The notes under the pieces are model-generated. The model worked only from the letters and a program-made list of their open reading frames with translations. It ran no database searches and had not been told where the DNA came from. A stretch of 5,091 nt of DNA from Bacteroidota bacterium (GTDB taxonomy: Bacteria > Bacteroidota > Bacteroidia > Bacteroidales > Paludibacteraceae): NCBI GenBank assembly GCA_021804525.1, contig JAJZHJ010000142.1, forward strand, positions 1-5,091. Reading direction: 5' to 3'. The position numbers and the translations under genes are program-made. The number at the start of each line of letters is the position of its first letter. Positions within the stretch are counted from its first letter, which is position 1. Positions 1 through 5,091 of the stretch are shown one piece after another.

Positions 1-1
1 G

Positions 2-856
2 TATCATCAGCATGGAAAGCAAGCGGCTGTGTTGCAAGGTTTGGCGTTTGTCAGTCCGCACATGAAGACATTGACCGAAGAGGCTCTGGCGTTAGGTTCT
101 TTGCAGATAGGCGTCTATTGTTGGCGCGGAGGCATGCGTAGTCAGTCGATGGCATGGCTTTTTGAAACAGTCGATTTGCAATGTGTTGTCTGCGAAGGCG
201 GCTACAAAGCGTTTCGTCGTCATGCGTTGGCACAATTTGAAAAGCCGTTGCAGCTAAAGATTGTTGCTGGTGCCACTGGAAGCGGAAAAACAGAGATACT
301 GCAGGAGTTGGCTGCTTTTGGCGAACAGGTAATCGATCTGGAAGCTCTGGCACATCATCGCGGGTCGGCATTCGGCGCTTTAGGCCAATTGCAGCAAAGT
401 ACTACCGAAGACTTTGAGAATCGGCTCTACGAAGCGATAAACGCGTTGGATGTCTCGCGTCCGGTGTGGGTGGAAGACGAGAGCATGATGATTGGCCGCA
501 TTCAGTTGCCGTTGCCCTTTTTCATGCAGATGCATCATTCCACCGCGTATTATATTCAATCGCCGTTGTCCGATCGTCTCGACCGGTTGGTGAAGGAGTA
601 TGCTCATTTCCCGATGAACGAACTGATAGCGTCGATTCAATTGCTTGAAAGACGTCTCGGAGGCAACCATTGTCAGGATGCTGTGAAAGCGTGCGAAGCG
701 AACGATTTCCGAACAGCCATTGCTATCGTGTTGCAATATTATGACAAGGCTTATGCAAAAGCATTGATAGACAAGCCATATGCACAAACCATTATGGTGC
801 CGTCAACAACGGATAGCCGTGCTGTGGCACATTATTTGAGAACATTAATAGATTGA
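2..856 (+). CDS. selU (mnmH): tRNA 2-selenouridine synthase (SelU/MnmH), 5'-truncated by window edge
   Basis: This enzyme replaces sulfur with selenium in 2-thiouridine at wobble position 34 of tRNAs such as Lys, Glu and Gln, using selenophosphate; family knowledge includes a geranylated intermediate. The frame is open from base 2 and 284 residues are visible. A rhodanese-type domain comes first, with the active-site loop CWRGGMRS; its Cys codon is at 119-121 and corresponds to E. coli Cys97. A P-loop domain follows, with Walker A GATGSGKT at 269-292, then DLEALAHHRGSAFG and VEDESMMIG, all family signatures. The first visible residues (YHQHGKQAAVLQGL) align with E. coli SelU from about residue 55, so roughly the first 50 residues lie outside the window. 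The GTG at 29 is therefore an internal codon, not the start. The gene ends with TGA 4 bases before selD, so the two are almost certainly cotranscribed and possibly translationally coupled. Confidence 0.96.
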   Translation, partial: YHQHGKQAAVLQGLAFVSPHMKTLTEEALALGSLQIGVYCWRGGMRSQSMAWLFETVDLQCVVCEGGYKAFRRHALAQFEKPLQLKIVAGATGSGKTEILQELAAFGEQVIDLEALAHHRGSAFGALGQLQQSTTEDFENRLYEAINALDVSRPVWVEDESMMIGRIQLPLPFFMQMHHSTAYYIQSPLSDRLDRLVKEYAHFPMNELIASIQLLERRLGGNHCQDAVKACEANDFRTAIAIVLQYYDKAYAKALIDKPYAQTIMVPSTTDSRAVAHYLRTLID

Positions 857-860
857 TTTT

Positions 861-1892
861 ATGGATATTCAACTGACTCATTTTAGCCCGGGTTCGGGTT
901 GCGGATGTAAGATTTCACCCAAAGAACTCGAAGTTATTTTAGCCGACACCAAAGAAAGGGAACATTTTGCCGCCTTGCTGGTGGGTAACGAGAGCAAAGA
1001 CGATGCTGCCGTTTATGATCTGGGCAATGGCACGGCTGTGATCAGCACCACCGATTTCTTTACACCTATTGTGGACGATCCGTTTGACTTTGGCCGTATT
1101 GCTGCCACGAACGCCATTAACGACGTGTATGCAATGGGAGGAACCCCTTTGATGGCAATCGCTATTCTCGGTTGGCCACTCGAAAAGTTGTCGTCATCGT
1201 TGGCGCAAGTTGTGGTGCAAGGTGCCAAGGCAGTATGCGAAGAGCTGCATATACCTCTTGCCGGCGGGCATAGCATCGATATTTCCGATCCTATATTCGG
1301 CCTGGCTGTCACTGGCTTGGTTTCGTTAGAGAATATCAAACGAAATGATACGGCTACTTCGGGTTGCCGCATCTTCTTAACCAAGCCTTTGGGTATCGGG
1401 TTGATCACCACTGCTGAAAAAAAAGGGCTGGTTCAACCTGAACATAAAGCAGAGGCAGTGCGTTGGATGACGACACCCAACAGTGCAGGCGCTGTTTTTG
1501 CCAAACTGGCAGGAGTAAAAGCTATGACCGATGTCACGGGATTCGGCCTTTTAGGTCATTTGCTGGAAATGGCAGAGGGCAGCCGACTAAAAGCAGTGGT
1601 CAACATTGGGCACATCCCAATCATCGATGGTATTGATTATTATATTGAACAAAAATGTATGCCCGGCGGCACGTTTCGTAATTTCAACAGCTATGGACAT
1701 AAAGCAGCACCCATTAGCGAAGATGTGAAAGCATTGCTATGCGATCCGCAAACAAGCGGTGGCTTGATGGTGGCTGTAGAACCCGACAGTGTAAATCTGT
1801 TTATGGACACAGCTCATCAGTTGAGTGTTTATCCGGTTGAAGTGGGTTATTTTGAATCGTATGATGGTGCTTTTCATGTTACATTTGCGTGA
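861..1892 (+). CDS. selD: Selenide, water dikinase (selenophosphate synthetase), Cys-type
   Basis: SelD makes selenophosphate from selenide and ATP in the cytosol, the selenium donor for SelU and, where present, for selenocysteine synthesis. The 343-residue product is full length for the family (E. coli is 347) and closely resembles E. coli SelD throughout. The N-terminal catalytic loop GSGCGCK gives Cys14, Cys16 and Lys17, matching E. coli Cys17, Cys19 and Lys20; this copy uses Cys, not selenocysteine. Conserved ATP/metal-binding stretches follow: ESKDDAAVYDLGNGT (44-58), TTDFFTPIVDDPFDFGRIA (63-81), LAGGHSID (133-140), TDVTGFGLLGH (223-233) and CDPQTSGG (294-301). The start is the ATG 4 bases after the selU stop and keeps the N-terminal loop at the usual distance. 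There is no clear Shine-Dalgarno site, normal for Bacteroidota. No selA or selB is in the window, so the only selenium use visible here is tRNA modification. Confidence 0.98.
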   Translation: MDIQLTHFSPGSGCGCKISPKELEVILADTKEREHFAALLVGNESKDDAAVYDLGNGTAVISTTDFFTPIVDDPFDFGRIAATNAINDVYAMGGTPLMAIAILGWPLEKLSSSLAQVVVQGAKAVCEELHIPLAGGHSIDISDPIFGLAVTGLVSLENIKRNDTATSGCRIFLTKPLGIGLITTAEKKGLVQPEHKAEAVRWMTTPNSAGAVFAKLAGVKAMTDVTGFGLLGHLLEMAEGSRLKAVVNIGHIPIIDGIDYYIEQKCMPGGTFRNFNSYGHKAAPISEDVKALLCDPQTSGGLMVAVEPDSVNLFMDTAHQLSVYPVEVGYFESYDGAFHVTFA

Positions 1893-1900
1893 AGTATTGA

Positions 1901-1929
1901 TTCACAATCTGAATATGATTTAGATTGAA
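1901..1929. other. A+T-rich imperfect hairpin after selD
   Basis: TTCACAATCT (1901-1910) pairs with AGATTGAA (1922-1929), with a two-base bulge (CA) and an 11-base loop. It lies 8 bases after the selD stop. It could be a weak 3'-end structure for the selU-selD transcript, but it has no G+C-rich stem and no T-tract, so it is not a standard intrinsic terminator. It may be chance in A+T-rich DNA. Confidence 0.25.
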
Positions 1930-1956
1930 ATAGAATTCAACATACAGAAACCGATT

Positions 1957-1989
1957 TATGAATAGGATTAGGCTTTAGCCCATTCATTA
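1957..1989. repeat. REP-like hairpin 1 (GGCTTTAGCC core) upstream of RAYT
   Basis: The core GGCTTTAGCC (1971-1980) folds as a short stem GGC/GCC with loop TTTA. It is extended by outer pairing of TATGAAT (1957-1963) with ATTCATTA (1982-1989), leaving a bulge on the left side. It shares its 10-base core, in the same orientation, with a second hairpin at 2000-2026. Such paired imperfect palindromes next to a RAYT transposase resemble REP sequences, which RAYT enzymes recognise and process. Membership of a genome-wide family is inferred, not shown. Confidence 0.6.
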
Positions 1990-1999
1990 AATAGCATTA

Positions 2000-2026
2000 T
2001 TGACCATTGGCTTTAGCCAAAATCAA
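2000..2026. repeat. REP-like hairpin 2 (GGCTTTAGCC core), directly before RAYT start
   Basis: TTGGCTTTAGCCAA (2007-2020) forms a stem TTGGC/GCCAA with loop TTTA. It is strengthened by TTGA (2000-2003) with TCAA (2023-2026) across an internal loop. It has the same core and orientation as the hairpin at 1957-1989 and ends 13 bases before the transposase ATG at 2040. In an mRNA the structure would sit over the usual ribosome-loading area, so it could affect translation as well as act as a transposase target (inference). Confidence 0.6.
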
Positions 2027-2039
2027 ACATTATTCAACC

Positions 2040-2504
2040 ATGCCATTCGTGAAAGTATATATTCATTTTGTCTGGAGCACGAAAAACAGAGAAGAAATCC
2101 TTAGAACAAAAGAATTAAGGGAAATGCTTTGAAAGCACATTCAAGAAAATGCAAAAGAGAAAGGAATCTTTATTGATTTCATTAACGGACACACTAATCA
2201 TTGTCATTGCTTGGTTTCCTTGAGCATAGATCAAACAATTCAGAACGTGATTCAATTGATTAAGGGCGAATCTTCGTTTTGGATAAATAAGAATGATGAA
2301 TTTCTCTCTCTGTCAGGCAAAAAGAAATTTGAGTGGCAGGATGAATATTTTGCTGTTTCCATATCTGAATCAATGATCGAAAAAGTAAGAGATTACATTA
2401 AAAATCAAGAAGAACACCACTGCCATCACACATTTCAAGAAGAATATGATAACTTTATCAGAAAATATGGCTTTCAGAAATTTAAGGATAAAGGGGTTGA
2501 TTAA
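2040..2504 (+). pseudogene. RAYT / IS200-like Y1 transposase, interrupted by one in-frame TGA
   Basis: The frame starts at ATG 2040 (MPFVKVYIHFVWSTKNREE) and runs to TAA at 2502-2504, 154 codons, close to normal length for a small Y1_Tnp-family (PF01797) transposase. One TGA at 2130-2132 (codon 31) breaks it; the frame is unchanged afterwards. The HUH metal motif (His54-Cys-His56, in NHCHCLVSL, 2199-2207) and the presumed nucleophile Tyr119 (VRDYIKNQEEHH, codon 2394-2396) are present. So are the conserved LIKGESSFWIN and KFEWQDEYFAVSISES stretches. Homologues I recall have Trp near codon 31 (pattern LW-HI-ENAK-KG), so a single TGG-to-TGA change is the likely lesion. No ATG, GTG or TTG lies between the TGA and the HUH motif, so restart cannot give an active enzyme; a TTG at 2211 is already past the motif. 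TGA is a normal stop in the neighbouring genes. The family nicks single-stranded DNA at hairpins; two REP-like hairpins lie directly upstream. Base composition is A+T-richer than the flanking genes, suggesting later arrival. Confidence 0.85.
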
Positions 2505-2641
2505 AGTCAAAAATACCTTATCCATTAATTCAGTTGCCATTCTATATGCAAGGGTTATCAGTCTTTTTTACAAAAACATATCTAATTTCCAATCTCTGAT
2601 TATTTGAGAAAATAAGCAACTAACATCTCTCATCTACTACC

Positions 2642-3958
2642 ATGCAACTATTAATTTATACCCCACTTTTCAGTCCTCGTATTCAATATATTTTCGAATA
2701 TCTTTTCAACGATTACTTGCAAATCAAATGCCAAGTGACTGTTTCTGTTTCGGAGTTTACATCTTTCGAAGGTGTTAAATTTTCATACGCTCCGCAACCT
2801 CTCGGAGATGAACTGTGGGTGTGGCAACATCCGTTGTTGCTCGAAGAAACGGTTGAACCACAATTGATCAAGCTTTTCAAATTTCGCGATTCTTCTGCCT
2901 TTTTTGGCACCGACGATACCCGTTCATTGGTTCCTTTCGACCTGTTTGCCGCTTCGTTTTATTTGATGACGCGTTATGAGGAGTATTTGTCGGAACAAAG
3001 CGATCACTTTGGCCGTTTTCAACCAAAAAATTCATTGGCTGTTCAGGCAGGCTTTATCGGAAAACCTCTGGTCAATCAATGGATCATTGAATTAATGAAA
3101 TTGTTGTTTCACACTGAAACGTTTTCCGATTTCTCTCCCCGCAAGTTTACGTATTTCCCGACGTATGACATTGACCATGCTTTCAAATTCAAACATAAAG
3201 GGTTTTATGTGAATCTTGGTGGTATGGTGAAAGATATCTTTCACGGTGAATTCGGTTTGTTAATCGATCGTGTGTTGACATTGTTGCGTTTACGTCGAGA
3301 TGCATACGATACGTACAGGTTTTTGTTCATGCTCAATAAGCGGTTTAAGATGATACCTTACTATTTTATTTTGTGTGCTGCAAAACGTGGAAAGTACGAT
3401 CGCAACCTGCCCATTACGAATAAATCTTTTCGTCGGTTATTGATTCGGTTGGAACAGGATGGATACATTGGGCTGCATCCTTCGTTTGCCGCCGGTAAGG
3501 ATTTGTCATTAATTGCGTTAGAAAAGAAATCGCTCGAAGCTGTGTTGCATCACTTTTTGAATGCCAGTCGCCAGCACTATTTGCTCCTTCGAATGCCTGA
3601 CACTTATCGCGCTTTGGAAGAGGTGGGCATCGGGCATGAATACACGATGGGGTATGCAGGATATCCGGGCTTCAGGGCTTCGGTTTGCACTCCATATAGC
3701 TTTTTCGATTTGCTTCGTAACGTAGAAACTGATATGATTGTTAATCCGTTGATTTATATGGATGGTTCGTTTAATGATTACATGAATTTGTCTCCTGAGG
3801 AGGCTGTCATAGAGATCAAGCGGCTTATTGATGAAGTGAGAGCGGTGCGTGGAGAATTTTTAAGCCTTTGGCACAACAACACTCTCTCGGACAAAGGACA
3901 TTGGCGTGGTTGGCGTGCTGTCTATTACTCAACATTGGAATACGCGTTTCGCGACTGA
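2642..3958 (+). CDS. Polysaccharide deacetylase-like protein (Bacteroidota type with extra N-terminal domain)
   Basis: The 438-residue protein has about 165 N-terminal residues of the type common before NodB-like domains in Bacteroidota (DUF7033-like: FFGTDDTRSLVPFDLFAASFYLMTRYEEY, 87-115), then a divergent NodB-like domain. Motif 1 is TYDIDHAF (174-181) with Asp176 and Asp178. Motif 2 is YIGLHPS (275-281) with one His (279); the second metal His of classical NodB (four residues on) is Ala283. RMPD (317-320), GFR (343-345), NP (368-369) and LWHNNTLSD (409-417, His411) look like later motifs. Members are thought to act on cell-surface or exported glycans; the substrate here is unknown. There is no signal peptide, so the protein is probably cytoplasmic or peripheral. 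The ATG follows 137 A+T-rich bases after the transposase. I saw no perfect TAnnTTTG promoter there; ATTATTTG at 2600-2607 is only an approximate match. The gene converges on the SIMPL gene with 23 bases between stops. Family assignment is firm, enzymatic activity is not. Confidence 0.88.
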   Translation: MQLLIYTPLFSPRIQYIFEYLFNDYLQIKCQVTVSVSEFTSFEGVKFSYAPQPLGDELWVWQHPLLLEETVEPQLIKLFKFRDSSAFFGTDDTRSLVPFDLFAASFYLMTRYEEYLSEQSDHFGRFQPKNSLAVQAGFIGKPLVNQWIIELMKLLFHTETFSDFSPRKFTYFPTYDIDHAFKFKHKGFYVNLGGMVKDIFHGEFGLLIDRVLTLLRLRRDAYDTYRFLFMLNKRFKMIPYYFILCAAKRGKYDRNLPITNKSFRRLLIRLEQDGYIGLHPSFAAGKDLSLIALEKKSLEAVLHHFLNASRQHYLLLRMPDTYRALEEVGIGHEYTMGYAGYPGFRASVCTPYSFFDLLRNVETDMIVNPLIYMDGSFNDYMNLSPEEAVIEIKRLIDEVRAVRGEFLSLWHNNTLSDKGHWRGWRAVYYSTLEYAFRD

Positions 3959-3981
3959 AGCAATTTGGCAGCAGAAACCCT

Positions 3982-4674
3982 CTATTTTAGTTCAAAACGC
4001 ACTAAGATGGAATAGTCTAATTTGATCTTTTGAAACTCGATATCAGGCTCCACTGAGGTATTGTCGGCTGTTCCTCGCACCGTCATATTCAGTGTTTTCG
4101 CCTGCATGTAGTTGTACGGGTTGTAGTTGAGTTCCTGAATGTAGATGGCGCGCCCAATGGTTTGATGAATTGCTTCGCTCAATGCCTGCGCTTTTTCTTG
4201 AGCCGATTGAATGGCTTTGACCTTTACTTGCCTGCGGAAATCTTCTATCTTACTGTTGTCGATATGATCGATGGAGACATTGGAAATGCCTAACTTTTGC
4301 AGTTCAACAATGACCCTGCCGGCTGTTTTCGCATCGTGTACTCGTAGTTGATACTCTTTCGACAACACGATGTCCGTTTTTAGTATCCAGTAGTTTTTGA
4401 AATTGCTGCTCACATCTTTTACAGCTAAATCCTTAGTCACATCGATTCCGATTTCCTGTAGCTTACTGATCATGCTCTTCTCGATTTCTGCAAGTGTTTT
4501 TCCCTTTACATCCTTTTCGTTGATTAAGATTTTCATGTAAATCTCATCGGGAGCAATCTCCATCTCGGAGTGTCCGGTTACTTCAACATAGTTTTGGTCA
4601 ATAAAATTTTTTTCAGCTTGGGCATAAAGTGACAACGAAAAGAGGAGGGCAGTACCGAGTATAAAAGTTCTCAT
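3982..4674 (-). CDS. Secreted SIMPL-domain (DUF541) protein
   Basis: This 230-residue protein belongs to the SIMPL/DUF541 family (related to E. coli YggE and Brucella BP26). These are exported proteins of unclear biochemical role, some linked to oxidative stress or forming oligomeric channel-like assemblies. Residues 1-20 are a signal peptide: MRTF, a hydrophobic core, and an AQA cleavage site before Glu21; this supports the ATG at 4674-4672. The mature part opens with the family hallmark VEVTGHSEMEIAPDEIYMKI (30-49). It continues through KDVSSNFKNYWILKTDIVLSKEYQLRV-like strands and a helix with VKAIQSAQEKAQALSEAI (152-169), typical of the family's A..KA..LA pattern, then IGRAIYIQE (173-181). 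No lipobox Cys is seen, so a periplasmic location is likely. It appears monocistronic and faces the deacetylase gene tail to tail. An A-rich stretch precedes the ATG in place of a Shine-Dalgarno site. A 73-bp inverted-repeat unit begins 43 bases upstream of the start. Confidence 0.92.
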   Translation of the reverse strand: MRTFILGTALLFSLSLYAQAEKNFIDQNYVEVTGHSEMEIAPDEIYMKILINEKDVKGKTLAEIEKSMISKLQEIGIDVTKDLAVKDVSSNFKNYWILKTDIVLSKEYQLRVHDAKTAGRVIVELQKLGISNVSIDHIDNSKIEDFRRQVKVKAIQSAQEKAQALSEAIHQTIGRAIYIQELNYNPYNYMQAKTLNMTVRGTADNTSVEPDIEFQKIKLDYSILVRFELK

Positions 4675-4717
4675 GGGATAATGTCTTTTTTTGTAGTGAG
4701 TCTTTGTTGAAAAATCA

Positions 4718-4790
4718 TGAGTCCACTCCGAGATGAATGATGTTTTTTATAGTAGATTCAAGGGCAAAAGACTTTTTCGGAGTGGACTCA
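4718..4790. repeat. 73-bp unit bounded by perfect 14-bp inverted repeats (MITE-like or long hairpin)
   Basis: TGAGTCCACTCCGA (4718-4731) and its exact reverse complement TCGGAGTGGACTCA (4777-4790) flank a 45-base A+T-rich spacer that carries no gene. A 14-bp perfect match is very unlikely by chance in this region. The unit lies just upstream of the SIMPL gene. A miniature inverted-repeat element, the remains of an insertion sequence, or an RNA hairpin are all possible. No clear target-site duplication is visible outside the arms, and neither side has a strong T-tract (only TGATTTTTC on the minus strand), so an intrinsic terminator is less likely. Confidence 0.65.
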
Positions 4791-5021
4791 CAGGTTCTAA
4801 TACATGTAGTTGTTTGTCGTTTGCAAACATTTCCTTCGTGTAAAAGATGCAATCGTATGAATTTATGTTGCACGATGGGTTGATTTTGTTGTGGTGAGAG
4901 AGTAAGGATGCGATGGCGCTCACACTTTGAAGAGCTGTACCCCGACTAAAGATGCGTGAATCTTTCATCCCTTCCTCAAAAAAGATTCTTGTCTTGCAAA
5001 GCAAGTTGTGAATAAATGGTG

Positions 5022-5029
5022 TATCTTTG
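5022..5029 (+). promoter_or_regulatory. Bacteroidetes-type promoter -7 box TATCTTTG
   Basis: TATCTTTG matches the Bacteroidetes primary-sigma -7 consensus TAnnTTTG exactly, on the + strand, about 53 bases before a candidate ATG at 5082. The -33 element is uncertain: TTG at 5006-5008 is too close and CTTG at 4993-4996 somewhat too far for ideal spacing. A short inverted repeat CTTGC/GCAAG (4993-5005) lies upstream, where a regulator could bind. Transcription would run rightward out of the window. Confidence 0.6.
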
Positions 5030-5081
5030 CTCCACAATTTTCACCTGTGATTGATTTAATCCATTCATAATTTCTATTCTT

Positions 5082-5091
5082 ATGCATACTT
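5082..5091 (+). CDS. Possible start of a gene running off the right edge
   Basis: ATG CAT ACT (Met-His-Thr) at the last bases lies about 50 bases downstream of the TATCTTTG promoter box and after an A+T-rich leader, typical spacing for a Bacteroidota gene. Only three codons are visible, so the product cannot be named and the start itself is a guess based on the promoter. Confidence 0.3.

Larger units (their letters stand above)
4675..5081. other. Long intergenic region without a convincing gene
   Basis: These 407 bases separate the leftward SIMPL gene from a probable rightward gene beyond the edge. They contain a 14-bp perfect inverted repeat (4718-4731 and 4777-4790), a 10-bp palindrome GTTTGCAAAC (4819-4828), a short CTTGC/GCAAG inverted repeat (4993-5005) and a TATCTTTG promoter box (5022-5029). 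A 96-codon minus-strand frame (5037-4747) exists but starts at the promoter box, ends inside the inverted-repeat unit and resembles no family I know, so I do not call it a gene. The stretch 4830-4990 shows nothing I can interpret; it might be a decayed coding remnant. Confidence 0.6.

Noticed and set aside
29..856. GTG at 29 as the start of selU
   Set aside because: The frame is open upstream to base 2 and those residues (YHQHGKQAA) align with the interior of SelU, so the gene begins outside the window.
1013..1411. Long antisense frame inside selD, with similar ones at 51-371, 380-787 and 2713-2910
   Set aside because: These are shadows of strongly supported genes on the other strand, with no recognisable domains.
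2130..2132. TGA as a reassigned sense codon
   Set aside because: selU, selD and the deacetylase gene all end at TGA at sensible family lengths, so TGA is a stop in this genome.
2211..2504. Separate 97-codon gene starting at TTG 2211
   Set aside because: It is the C-terminal part of the transposase frame that begins at 2040; the start lies after the HUH motif, so it is a fragment of the pseudogene.
2540..2569. Possible terminator after the transposase (TTGC/GCAA stem and T-tract at 2564-2569)
   Set aside because: The stem is only four pairs and sits well before the T-tract, so it does not meet the form of an intrinsic terminator.
3959..3981. Bidirectional terminator between the converging genes
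   Set aside because: The 23-base gap shows no stable hairpin.
4747..5037. Minus-strand open frame of 96 codons
   Set aside because: Its start lies at a strong opposite-strand promoter box, its end lies in the inverted-repeat unit, its sequence matches no family I know and it has no evident promoter. Kept only as part of the intergenic description.

Overview
The window looks like a chromosomal segment of a Bacteroidales (Bacteroidota) genome. The protein families (a Bacteroidota-style polysaccharide deacetylase-like protein, a SIMPL-domain secreted protein, an IS200/RAYT-type transposase of the Bacteroidota kind) point that way. So do the lack of Shine-Dalgarno sites before the starts and a TATCTTTG promoter box near the right edge that fits the Bacteroidetes -7 consensus TAnnTTTG. 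This is an inference from gene content; no rRNA or other species marker is present.

Positions 2-1892 (+) hold a selenium operon. The 3' part of selU/mnmH (tRNA 2-selenouridine synthase, cut by the left edge) is followed after 4 bases by a complete selD (selenophosphate synthetase, Cys form). SelD makes the selenophosphate that SelU uses to convert 2-thiouridine to 2-selenouridine at the wobble base of certain tRNAs.

Positions 1893-2641 are visibly A+T-richer and hold a small mobile-element island. Two REP-like hairpins share the core GGCTTTAGCC and stand just before a RAYT/IS200-type transposase reading frame. That frame is intact, with HUH motif and catalytic Tyr, except for one in-frame TGA at codon 31. 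It is best read as a recent nonsense pseudogene.

Positions 2642-3958 (+) encode a 438-residue polysaccharide deacetylase-like protein. It converges, with a 23-base gap, on a secreted SIMPL/DUF541 protein on the minus strand (3982-4674).

Positions 4675-5081 have no convincing gene. They contain a perfect 14-bp inverted repeat bounding a 73-bp unit (MITE-like or a long hairpin), a small perfect palindrome, and a rightward Bacteroidetes-type promoter that probably serves a gene starting at about 5082 and running off the window.

No clearly new multi-gene system is visible. The points most worth checking are the TGA-interrupted transposase with its paired hairpins and the 73-bp inverted-repeat unit.
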